NCBI GenBank assembly: GCA_025360875.1
Contig: JANYBI010000079.1
Coordinates: 1 to 6,260, forward strand
Reading direction: 5' to 3'
Length of the DNA stretch: 6,260 nucleotides
Origin: Lentisphaerota bacterium
Lineage (GTDB): Bacteria; Verrucomicrobiota; Lentisphaeria; Victivallales; GWF2-50-93
Part shown: one piece after another, positions 1-6,076 of the stretch
Position numbering within the stretch: the first letter of the stretch is position 1
Layout of the letters: each line of letters begins with the position of its first letter
Notes under the pieces: model-generated
Database searches by the model: none
What the model saw: the letters and a program-made list of their open reading frames with translations, nothing else
Told to the model about the DNA's origin: nothing
Program-made: the position numbers and the translations under genes

Positions 1-12
1 AAAAATTATAAA

Positions 13-897
13 ATGAAAATAAAAACCCCGTCAAAGATAAATCTCTTCCTGCGCATAGCCCGCAGGCGTGCCGACGGCTACCATGAGATTGAAACAATCT
101 TCCTCCCTCTCGGGAATCCCTGCGACACGGTCGAGTTGAATGATTCAGAAGATGGCAGGCTTGCTGTGACATGTTCTGTTCCCACCCTCTCCGGCCCTGG
201 CAATCTTTGCCATAAGGCCGCCGAAGCTTTTGCGAAATTCGCAAAGGTCAAACCTGCCTGGAAAATTCATGTCAAGAAGAACATTCCTGTAGCGGCCGGA
301 CTTGGCGGAGGAAGCAGCGATGCGGCAGCAACGCTGAAACTTCTTCAGATGAAATATCCTGATAAAACTACGGACTTGGAACTCCTGAAGATATCCTCGA
401 AAATTGGAGCAGATGTCCCATTCTTCTTAAATCCTCTTCCGTCATTGGCTACTGGAATCGGCGAAAAGCTTAAATTTCTTGATGTGGAATGTGAAATCCC
501 TATTGTGATTGTCTTCCCGAATTTCCCTGTCAGCGCAAAGTGGGCATATCAGAACAGACTCAAATCCGACAGCAAATCACAATCGCTGCAGATCATCTCC
601 GCCATGGAGAAAAATGATCTGGCTGGAATATCTTCTCTTCTCCGAAACGACCTTGCGCAGGCACTATGGGAAAAGTTCCCTTTTCTGAGAATCCTTGGGG
701 ATGAAATGCTGAAGGCCGGTGCGCTCGGGATCGAAGTCAGCGGCAGTGGCCCATCCCTCTTTGCAATTGCGAAATCCGCAAAATCAGCCGACATGATCGC
801 ATCTGCCATCAACAAAAGGTTCAAGGACAGCGTTTCATGTTTTGCAACTTCGAACGGGATTCAGGGGAATCGCCAGATTCTAAGGGAGAAACCTTGA
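13..897 (+). CDS. ispE: 4-diphosphocytidyl-2-C-methyl-D-erythritol kinase (IspE)
   Basis: This cytoplasmic GHMP-family kinase phosphorylates the 2-hydroxyl of CDP-methylerythritol with ATP, a middle step of the non-mevalonate (MEP) route to isopentenyl diphosphate. The 294-residue product has the usual family length. Visible marks are the N-terminal PSKINLFL with Lys8, followed by RRRADGYHEIETIF (about 17-30). The glycine-rich ATP loop IPVAAGLGGGSSDAAA is at 91-106. GADVPFFL (132-139) carries the expected catalytic Asp134, and the third GHMP motif GSGPSLF is at 244-250. The start fits because PSKINLFL normally lies within the first ten or so residues. Only 12 A/T-rich bases precede the ATG and none resembles a Shine-Dalgarno site, so translation may depend on an upstream gene outside the window. 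The stop codon overlaps a promoter for the next gene. It is a housekeeping gene with no visible functional link to the sugar genes downstream. Identification is secure from the three motifs. Confidence 0.96.
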   Translation: MKIKTPSKINLFLRIARRRADGYHEIETIFLPLGNPCDTVELNDSEDGRLAVTCSVPTLSGPGNLCHKAAEAFAKFAKVKPAWKIHVKKNIPVAAGLGGGSSDAAATLKLLQMKYPDKTTDLELLKISSKIGADVPFFLNPLPSLATGIGEKLKFLDVECEIPIVIVFPNFPVSAKWAYQNRLKSDSKSQSLQIISAMEKNDLAGISSLLRNDLAQALWEKFPFLRILGDEMLKAGALGIEVSGSGPSLFAIAKSAKSADMIASAINKRFKDSVSCFATSNGIQGNRQILREKP

Positions 898-922
898 CAT
901 TTCCCAGTTGTTCGACTACCAT
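894..922 (+). promoter_or_regulatory. Predicted sigma70-type promoter for the esterase and sugar gene unit
   Basis: A perfect -35 hexamer TTGACA lies at 894-899 and overlaps the ispE stop codon. It is followed by exactly 17 bases and a -10-like TACCAT at 917-922, which matches four of six consensus positions including the first T, second A, fifth A and last T. Transcription would start near 929, leaving a leader of about 48 bases before the esterase ATG at 977. The position at the end of a housekeeping gene suggests that the sugar genes are transcribed separately from ispE. The -10 box is imperfect and sigma-factor preferences of this organism are unknown. Confidence 0.5.
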
Positions 923-960
923 TTCAGACTGAATTCAAAATTCAATAGGCCAACAAGAAA

Positions 961-968
961 AAGGGGAG
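961..968 (+). promoter_or_regulatory. Ribosome binding site of the esterase gene, sets its start at 977
   Basis: The purine-rich AAGGGGAG sits 8 bases before the ATG at 977, which is good Shine-Dalgarno spacing. It supports 977 (or the adjacent in-frame ATG at 980) over the upstream in-frame TTG at 908. A start at 908 would place 23 polar, basic residues before the signal peptide. Confidence 0.7.
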
Positions 969-976
969 ATCACCAG

Positions 977-2956
977 ATGATGCCACGCAAGTTTTTCCTT
1001 GTCTGCTTCACCATTCTCGGGTTATGCATTTCTGCAGCCGCCGAAGAACCGCAGCAGAAGCCTTTCCTCCATCCTCTCTTCACCGACAACATGGTTTTAC
1101 AGAGGGATGTAAAGACGCCCGTCTGGGGATGGGCTGCACCAAATACCAAGATAACCGTAGAACTGGATGGAAAACAGGTTGCCTGCCAGAGCGGTGCAGA
1201 TGGCAAATGGCTGGCCGAACTTCCCGCGCATAAGGCTGGCGGTCCGTTCGTCTTAAATGTGACCGGCACCGATACAGTTGCCTGCAAAAACGTCATGCTT
1301 GGCGATGTGTGGATCTGTTCAGGACAATCAAATATGGAAATGGGGATCCGCCCTTGCATGGACGGCGACAAGGAAGTGGCAGATGCCAACTATCCTGACA
1401 TCCGCCTTTTCACTGTGCCAAAGAAAATAGCCTTTGAACCTGAGAGTGTTTTCTACCCGACCCAGCCTTCGCAGGCGAAGTGGCTCATCTGCAGTCCGGA
1501 GACAGTTGGCGCTGACGGATGGGGCGGTTTTTCCGGTGTCGGTTATTTTTTCGGCAGGGAAATATATAAAGCGACCAAAATACCCGTCGGTCTTATTCAT
1601 ACGTCCTGGGGCGGTACGATCGCCGAAGCCTGGACAAGCTTGGAAGGTCTGAAGACAGTTCCCGACTTCAAGGACAGCCTGGCATCATTTGAAGAGCAGG
1701 TAAAGTCAATCAAGTCAGGTCAATTTGACTTTGCAAAGGAAATGGATGCCTGGTGGAAGAGCAATGATCCGGGCAGCAAAGCCGGCTGGGAGAAAGCCGA
1801 CCTTGACATTTCCGACTGGAAACCTATGGAAGGGCAGCCTCAGAACTGGGAAAATGCCGGCCTTCCGAACTTTGACGGAGTCGTCTGGCTCCGTAAGACA
1901 GTGGAACTTACTGAAGCCTGGGCAAATGTCGAGGCGACACTCAGCCTGGCGATGATCGATGACATAGATACGACTTTCGTCAATGGCACTGTCGTCGGCG
2001 GCATGGACAACTGGCAGGCCCGCCGTATCTACAAACTGCCCAAGGGCGCATTAAAGACAGGCGCAAACGTCATCGCAGTAAGAGTTCTTGACACCGGCGG
2101 AGGCGGAGGATTTCACGGCGACCCGAACACCATGACATTGACTGCCGAGGGGCAGACCGCAATTCCGCTTACAGGAACCTGGCAGTACAAGGTGGCGGCT
2201 CCGCTCGCAGACTTGAAACCTGCACCTAGGAAACTTGATGGGAATCCGAACCAGACAACTGTCCTCTTCAATGGCATGATCTCACCGTTGCTTCCATTCG
2301 CGGTGAAAGGCGCCATCTGGTATCAGGGAGAATCAAATGCCGGCCAGCCAGTGGTCTACCGGAGGCTTCTGCCAGCGATGATCCAGGATTGGCGCAACCG
2401 TTTCGGCGTTGGCGACTTTCCATTTCTCATCGTGCATCTGGCAAACTTCATGGATATCCAGAAGACTCCGATACAGGACGGCTGGGCGCAGATACGCGAA
2501 TCCCAGTATTTAATCTCGCGCGACGTTAAAAATGTAGGACTCGCGTCCGCCATTGACATCGGTGATGAAAAAGACATACATCCTAAGAACAAGCAGGAAG
2601 TCGGACGCCGTCTGGCTCTTATCGCCTGCGCCAGGACATATGGACAGAACGTCCTCTGCTCAGGCCCTGTCTTCAAATCAATGGAAGTCAAAGGGAATGA
2701 GATCATCCTGAAGTTCGATAATGCAGGTGGCGGTCTCATGGCCAAAGGGGACAAGCTGACCGGATTCGCGATTGCCGGTGAAGACAGGAAATTCGTCTAT
2801 GCGGATGCGAGAATAGCAGGCGATACCGTAATCGTCTCCTCTCCTGATGTCGCTGCGCCTGCAATGGTCTATTATGGCTGGGCAAACAATCCAGTCTGCA
2901 ATCTGTATAACAAGGAAGGTCTGCCGGCTGTGCCGTTCAGGACCAATCCCGAATAA
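977..2956 (+). CDS. Exported sialate O-acetylesterase-type enzyme (SASA family)
   Basis: The 659-residue product is a predicted secreted carbohydrate esterase that removes O-acetyl groups from sialic acid or other acetylated sugars. The start at 977 gives a typical signal peptide: basic MMPRK, a hydrophobic stretch (6-18), then a likely cleavage after SAAA, near residue 22. The mature N-terminus FLHPLFTDNMVLQRD with PVWGWA is typical of this family. The SGNH nucleophile motif SGQSNM is at 115-120 with Ser118. WYQGESN lies at 448-454, and the catalytic Asp-x-His is DIHP at 533-536, followed by KNKQEVGRRLA. Between the two halves of the esterase domain (about 280-430) lies a beta-sandwich region resembling a glycoside hydrolase family 2 sugar-binding module (WLRKTVEL at about 304). 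It lies 34 bases upstream of the PfkB kinase, probably in the same operon. The family call is firm. The substrate is not known: relatives act on sialic acids, and some are thought to act on plant or algal polysaccharides. Confidence 0.9.
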   Translation: MMPRKFFLVCFTILGLCISAAAEEPQQKPFLHPLFTDNMVLQRDVKTPVWGWAAPNTKITVELDGKQVACQSGADGKWLAELPAHKAGGPFVLNVTGTDTVACKNVMLGDVWICSGQSNMEMGIRPCMDGDKEVADANYPDIRLFTVPKKIAFEPESVFYPTQPSQAKWLICSPETVGADGWGGFSGVGYFFGREIYKATKIPVGLIHTSWGGTIAEAWTSLEGLKTVPDFKDSLASFEEQVKSIKSGQFDFAKEMDAWWKSNDPGSKAGWEKADLDISDWKPMEGQPQNWENAGLPNFDGVVWLRKTVELTEAWANVEATLSLAMIDDIDTTFVNGTVVGGMDNWQARRIYKLPKGALKTGANVIAVRVLDTGGGGGFHGDPNTMTLTAEGQTAIPLTGTWQYKVAAPLADLKPAPRKLDGNPNQTTVLFNGMISPLLPFAVKGAIWYQGESNAGQPVVYRRLLPAMIQDWRNRFGVGDFPFLIVHLANFMDIQKTPIQDGWAQIRESQYLISRDVKNVGLASAIDIGDEKDIHPKNKQEVGRRLALIACARTYGQNVLCSGPVFKSMEVKGNEIILKFDNAGGGLMAKGDKLTGFAIAGEDRKFVYADARIAGDTVIVSSPDVAAPAMVYYGWANNPVCNLYNKEGLPAVPFRTNPE

Positions 2957-2981
2957 GATAAAGTCGTGCTTTAAGCCAAAT

Positions 2982-2988
2982 GGGAGGA
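2982..2988 (+). promoter_or_regulatory. Ribosome binding site of the PfkB kinase gene, sets its start at 2991
   Basis: GGGAGGA is a near-consensus Shine-Dalgarno sequence. The GGAGG core ends only 3 bases before the ATG at 2991, which is tight. No other in-frame ATG, GTG or TTG lies between the esterase stop and 2991. The conserved GGNWIID begins at residue 8 of this start, so a later start would remove it. Confidence 0.65.
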
Positions 2989-2990
2989 AT

Positions 2991-4007
2991 ATGCGCTCTG
3001 GAATAACTGCGGGTGGAAACTGGATAATCGACCTGATTAAGTTTGTCGACAGCTATCCTGAGGAGGGGAATCTTGCAAATATCCTCAAGACAGAGCATCC
3101 GACCAACGGAGGTTGTCCGTATAGCGTCCTACTCGACCTTGCAAAACTCGGCACTGACATGCCCCTGCAGGCCGTGGGTGCGATCGGCAATGATGAACAC
3201 GGCGATTTCATCCTGAAGGACTGCATGACGCACAATGTCTGTACGGACCTTCTCAGGAAAAGGCCAGGACAGACGACCTCATACACGGATGTCATAACGG
3301 TCAAATCCAACGGCCACCGCACATTCTTCCATGCAAGAGGGGCAAATGCCACACTCGACATCGGCGATTTTGAAATTGACAAGATAAAAGGCAAGCTCTG
3401 CCTTGTCGGATATCTGCTTCTTCTCGACAAGCTTGATGAGCCTGACAAGAAGTTCGGAACACGCGCTGCAAAGCTGCTTTCCAACTTAAAGGACTCGGGA
3501 ATTGAAACGGCAATCGATGTCGTCAGCGAAAACAGTGAACGCTTCAACAGGATCGTCACTCCATCGCTGAAATTCACCGATTATCTGATCTTCAACGAGA
3601 TCGAGGCCGGCAAAGTGTTGGAAAAGAAAATCAGGCAGAAGGATGGAGGCATAGATTTCAAGGATGCCGCCGAAGCCGCAGATGCCCTTATCAAAATGGG
3701 CGTTGGCAAGATGGTCGTCATTCATTTCCCCGAGGGAGCCGTGGCAACCGTCAAGGAGAAAACAAAGATCATACGCGAATCTGTGAAATCGCTTAAGCTT
3801 CCTGCCGGCTACATCAAGGGAACCGTCGGTGCCGGCGACGCATTCTGCGCGGGTTGCCTCTACATGCTTTACAGTGGAGGAAAACTCAAGGACATGCTTG
3901 AATTCGGCAGCGGAGTTGCGGCCGCATCGCTGTCGCATCCTACAGCCTCCCAGGGAGTCAAGTCAGTTGATCAGGTCAAGGAACTAATCAGTAAATATAC
4001 TATTTGA
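2991..4007 (+). CDS. PfkB-family (ribokinase-like) carbohydrate kinase
   Basis: This 338-residue cytoplasmic protein is predicted to transfer phosphate from ATP to a hydroxyl of a sugar or sugar phosphate. The N-terminal TAGGNWIID (6-14) occupies the usual position of the substrate-binding strand, with Asp14. NGGCPYS (39-45) fits the double-glycine substrate-closing motif, and AVGAIGNDEHGDFI (61-74) is the typical G-x-D-x-x-G region. FNEIEAG (201-207) holds the NxxE magnesium motif (Asn202, Glu205). GTVGAGDAFCAG (277-288) is PfkB signature 2, with catalytic base Asp283. An upstream in-frame start near 2847 would overlap the esterase by about 110 bases and add 48 residues unlike the family; it is rejected in favour of 2991. 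The gene follows the esterase closely and precedes a sugar isomerase and a polyol dehydrogenase, so fructose, xylulose or a related ketose is a reasonable substrate guess. The subgroup with GGNWIID has no substrate that I can name with confidence. Confidence 0.9.
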   Translation: MRSGITAGGNWIIDLIKFVDSYPEEGNLANILKTEHPTNGGCPYSVLLDLAKLGTDMPLQAVGAIGNDEHGDFILKDCMTHNVCTDLLRKRPGQTTSYTDVITVKSNGHRTFFHARGANATLDIGDFEIDKIKGKLCLVGYLLLLDKLDEPDKKFGTRAAKLLSNLKDSGIETAIDVVSENSERFNRIVTPSLKFTDYLIFNEIEAGKVLEKKIRQKDGGIDFKDAAEAADALIKMGVGKMVVIHFPEGAVATVKEKTKIIRESVKSLKLPAGYIKGTVGAGDAFCAGCLYMLYSGGKLKDMLEFGSGVAAASLSHPTASQGVKSVDQVKELISKYTI

Positions 4008-4014
4008 ATGTTTT

Positions 4015-4081
4015 AGTAACTCGGGCATTCCTGCCCGAGATGAGTTAAACAAATATCTCGGACAGGAATGTCCGAGTTACT
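4015..4081 (+). repeat. REPIN-like element: two inverted palindromic hairpins
   Basis: Two arms of 27 bases (4015-4041 and 4055-4081) are inverted copies of each other with two mismatches, separated by 13 bases. Each arm contains its own perfect hairpin: an 8-base-pair stem with a TTCC loop at 4020-4039 (CTCGGGCA / TGCCCGAG) and an 8-base-pair stem with a GGAA loop at 4057-4076 (CTCGGACA / TGTCCGAG). The two mismatches between the arms are the two sides of one stem pair: G4025-C4034 in the first, A4062-T4071 in the second. Each hairpin therefore stays fully paired. Two inverted palindromes around a short spacer is the architecture of REP doublets (REPINs). The element fills most of the 87-base gap between the kinase and isomerase genes and ends just before the isomerase ribosome binding site. 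No T-run follows, so it is not a clear terminator. No RAYT transposase is in the window. Confidence 0.75.
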
Positions 4082-4082
4082 T

Positions 4083-4088
4083 ACGGAG
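4083..4088 (+). promoter_or_regulatory. Ribosome binding site of the isomerase gene, sets its start at 4095
   Basis: ACGGAG lies 6 bases before the ATG at 4095, and that start gives the family's usual MKRSE N-terminus. The site starts 7 bases after the second hairpin of the REPIN-like element, so the hairpin leaves it unpaired but is close enough to influence translation. An in-frame ATG at 4068 lies inside the hairpin and has no comparable ribosome binding site. Confidence 0.65.
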
Positions 4089-4094
4089 CAAAAA

Positions 4095-4757
4095 ATGAAA
4101 AGATCCGAGTTGAACAATTATCTGCGTGAAGCCAAGGCTTTCTTCAAGAAGAACAAGTTCGAGCTGCCTCCATGGGCATCCTGGTCGCCTGACCAGTGGA
4201 AGAAGAAGGGCAAGGAATGCAATGAGATTAGGAAGAACACACTCGGCTGGGATATCACCGATTTCGGCAGCGGAGACTTCAAAAAGCTCGGACTTCTGCT
4301 CTTCACTATCCGCAACGGCTGCTACGGCGTCAAAAACGGCAAGCCATACGCTGAAAAAATAATGATCTCCAGGGTGAACCAGATCACCCCCACCCATTTC
4401 CATTGGAATAAGATGGAGGATATAATAAACCGCGGTGGCGGAGATCTTGTCATGCGGCTCTGGAAGGCTGACAAAAAGGAAGGTCTTTCAAAGGACAGTT
4501 TCACCGTGCAGGTCGATGGCGTGACAAGGAAAATCAAACCCGGCGGACTCATCAGGTTGAAAACGGGAGAGAGCATAACTCTTGAACCTTATGTCTACCA
4601 CCGTTTCTGGGCTGAAAAGTCAATGTGCCTCATAGGTGAAGTATCAATGGTGAACGACGACGCCAATGACAATCGTTTCTATGACAAGATAGGACGCTTC
4701 CCGGAAATCGAAGAAGACGTGAAGCCATTGCATTTGTTGTGCAATGAGTATCCATAA
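4095..4757 (+). CDS. D-lyxose/D-mannose ketol-isomerase (cupin fold)
   Basis: This 220-residue cytoplasmic metal-dependent isomerase is predicted to interconvert D-lyxose with D-xylulose, and D-mannose with D-fructose, as characterised family members do. It matches the family over its whole length (about 220-230 residues). The N-terminus is MKRSELNNYLREAKAFF, GWDITDFGSGDF lies at 51-62, and YAEKIMISR at 85-93. The metal site is visible: THFHWNKMED gives His101, His103 and Glu108, and YVYHRFW gives His169. The spacing (2, 5 and 66 residues) equals that of the E. coli O157 enzyme with His103, His105, Glu110 and His171. INRGGGDLV (111-119) and GEVSMVNDDANDNRF (181-195) are also typical. The gene sits between a sugar kinase and a polyol dehydrogenase in the same direction, which supports a role in cytoplasmic sugar use. 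Which sugar is the real substrate is undecided; the enzyme family is promiscuous between lyxose and mannose. Confidence 0.93.
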   Translation: MKRSELNNYLREAKAFFKKNKFELPPWASWSPDQWKKKGKECNEIRKNTLGWDITDFGSGDFKKLGLLLFTIRNGCYGVKNGKPYAEKIMISRVNQITPTHFHWNKMEDIINRGGGDLVMRLWKADKKEGLSKDSFTVQVDGVTRKIKPGGLIRLKTGESITLEPYVYHRFWAEKSMCLIGEVSMVNDDANDNRFYDKIGRFPEIEEDVKPLHLLCNEYP

Positions 4758-4791
4758 ATATTTAAAGCCATTCCGTGGCTTGAAATATTTA
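4755..4791 (+). terminator. Hairpin overlapping the isomerase stop codon, possible weak terminator or processing signal
   Basis: TAAATATTT (4755-4763) pairs with AAATATTTA (4783-4791). After one A/G mismatch, AAGCCA (4765-4770) pairs with TGGCTT (4776-4781) around the 5-base loop TTCCG. The resulting 15-base-pair stem with one internal mismatch starts at the TAA stop codon of the isomerase. Its outer half is entirely A/T, so the 3' arm is U-rich in RNA, but there is no uninterrupted T-run behind it. It could weaken read-through into the dehydrogenase gene or protect the upstream mRNA. It is not a textbook intrinsic terminator. Confidence 0.4.
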
Positions 4792-4811
4792 TAACTAAAA
4801 CGAAAGAAAAC

Positions 4812-5960
4812 ATGAAGACCTTTCTCGGAATAGGATTGGGGCCGATACAGACAGGAATATTCCTGCTCGGTGCCTCAAAGGGAGGATTTGACAGGATTGT
4901 CGTCGCCGATGTCGATAAATCCCTTGTCAAGGCGCTTCGTGCCGACAAGGGATTTATAACTATAAATGTTGCCAGAAAAGATACTGTAAACCAAGAAAAG
5001 ATTCCCAATGTTGAAATCTATAATCCTATGGAGAACGGAGACCTCGAAAAGCTGGTCTCCATAGCTGCAGAAGCCGATGAAATGGCTACCGCCCTTCCCG
5101 GGGTCAAATTTTTTGCAAATATCGCACCTTGGCTGAAACAGGGATTTGAAAAGGCTCCCGCCCGCCACAGGCTCATTTATACGGCCGAGAATAACAATCA
5201 CGCAGCCGAACTTCTCAATGAAGCCATAGGAGGAAGTTTTCCGAATACTCACTATTTGAACACGGTAGTCGGCAAGATGAGCGGAATCATTCCGGCTTCC
5301 GAATGCGCAAAGAGAAATCTCCAGCCACTTTCCCCGTCATCCGACCGCGGCCATCTCGTGGAGGAATTCAACAGGATCCTCATAAGCAGCTGCCCGGGAA
5401 TTGGAGAGAGGAAGACTCAGGGGCTTATAGTGAAGAATGATCTTCTTCCTTTCGAAGAGGCGAAACTTTACGGGCACAATGCCATCCACATGCTTCTCGG
5501 TCTCCATGCCTCTGAAAATAAAATTGCATTCATGCACGAACTCGCCAGACATCAGGAGATCGTGGAAATTGGAAGACGGGCATTCATCGATGAATCCGGG
5601 AAGGCGCTCTGCAAAAAATGGAAAGGTGTTGATGAACTCTTCACCGAAAAAGGCTTCAGGGATTATGCTGAGGATCTGCTCATCAGGATGGTAAATCCGT
5701 TCCTGACCGACTCCGTGGAGCGCGTCTGCCGCGATTTCGAACGCAAACTAGGCTGGGATGACAGGATCATCGGAACAATGAGGGTCGTTGTTTCCCAGGG
5801 GTTCAATCCAACTGAACTCTCAAAAGGAGCTTCTTTCGCCGCGAAAAGGCTTTTCGGTCCTGATATTTGCGAAGTCCGCAAGGGGTTCGAGAAACTCTGG
5901 CCTACGCCGTGGACAGGGAAACATGAGAACGTTCTCGAAATGATTCTTTCCTCAAAATAA
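4812..5960 (+). CDS. Mannitol dehydrogenase-family oxidoreductase (MtlD-like)
   Basis: This 382-residue cytoplasmic NAD(P)-dependent enzyme belongs to the polyol-specific long-chain dehydrogenase group, which oxidises polyols or polyol phosphates to ketoses or ketose phosphates. Its length equals that of E. coli mannitol-1-phosphate 5-dehydrogenase and is well below the roughly 490 residues of many mannitol 2-dehydrogenases. The N-terminal GIGLGPIQTG (6-15) ends the first Rossmann strand, and VVADVD (30-35) ends the second, where the adenosine ribose would bind. TAENNNHA (124-131) fits the family's E-N segment. The catalytic signature KxxxxNxxH is intact as Lys218, Asn223 and His226. NPFLTDSVERVCRDFERKLGWDDR (295-318) matches the C-terminal family region. 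The ATG is preceded only by a weak GAAAG, so translation may be modest. It follows the isomerase by 54 bases and is probably co-transcribed. The GxGPIQ form of the cofactor loop differs from classic MtlD, so the substrate stays open: mannitol-1-phosphate, mannitol or an arabinitol type are all possible. Confidence 0.85.
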   Translation: MKTFLGIGLGPIQTGIFLLGASKGGFDRIVVADVDKSLVKALRADKGFITINVARKDTVNQEKIPNVEIYNPMENGDLEKLVSIAAEADEMATALPGVKFFANIAPWLKQGFEKAPARHRLIYTAENNNHAAELLNEAIGGSFPNTHYLNTVVGKMSGIIPASECAKRNLQPLSPSSDRGHLVEEFNRILISSCPGIGERKTQGLIVKNDLLPFEEAKLYGHNAIHMLLGLHASENKIAFMHELARHQEIVEIGRRAFIDESGKALCKKWKGVDELFTEKGFRDYAEDLLIRMVNPFLTDSVERVCRDFERKLGWDDRIIGTMRVVVSQGFNPTELSKGASFAAKRLFGPDICEVRKGFEKLWPTPWTGKHENVLEMILSSK

Positions 5961-5973
5961 TTCCAGAAATTAG

Positions 5974-5997
5974 ACAGGATAACAGGATTTACAGGAT
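5974..5997. repeat. Short tandem repeat of ACAGGAT
   Basis: ACAGGAT occurs three times, at 5974-5980, 5982-5988 and 5991-5997, with start-to-start steps of 8 and 9 bases. It lies 14 bases behind the dehydrogenase stop codon, in the gap between two convergent genes. It has no dyad symmetry and does not look like a terminator. It may be a degenerate member of a dispersed intergenic repeat or a protein-binding site; neither can be decided here. Confidence 0.5.
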
Positions 5998-6076
5998 ATG
6001 ATTCCAACCATTAAATTTGAATTTTGAAATCTGCTAAGCTGATAGGGATATGGCAATTAGCCCTTGCTGGATGGCC

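Noticed and set aside
908..976. In-frame TTG start adding 23 residues to the esterase
   Set aside because: It lacks a ribosome binding site, falls inside the predicted promoter, and places a polar, basic stretch before a textbook signal peptide. The ATG at 977 has a well-spaced AAGGGGAG.
2847..2990. Longer start for the PfkB kinase
   Set aside because: It would overlap the conserved end of the esterase by about 110 bases. The added residues are a frame-shifted reading of that gene, and GGGAGGA directly precedes the ATG at 2991.
3053..3938. Long antisense open frames opposite the kinase gene (3053-3577 and 3486-3938), with similar ones opposite the other genes
   Set aside because: Their translations show no recognisable domain, they lie wholly opposite well-identified genes and overlap each other. 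They are shadows of codon bias.
4068..4094. Start of the isomerase nine codons upstream
   Set aside because: That ATG lies within the stem-loop of the REPIN-like element. The ATG at 4095 has a proper ribosome binding site and gives the family's MKRSE N-terminus.
3903..4276. Shared 13-base word TTCGGCAGCGGAG in the kinase and isomerase genes
   Set aside because: Both copies encode Phe-Gly-Ser-Gly at conserved family positions with the same codon preference, so this is a coincidence of coding and not a repeat.
4852..4865. Perfect 14-base palindrome CAGGAATATTCCTG
   Set aside because: It encodes the conserved TGIFL part of the dehydrogenase cofactor region, and its resemblance to the REPIN core is limited to CAGGAAT. 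Coding constraint is sufficient explanation.
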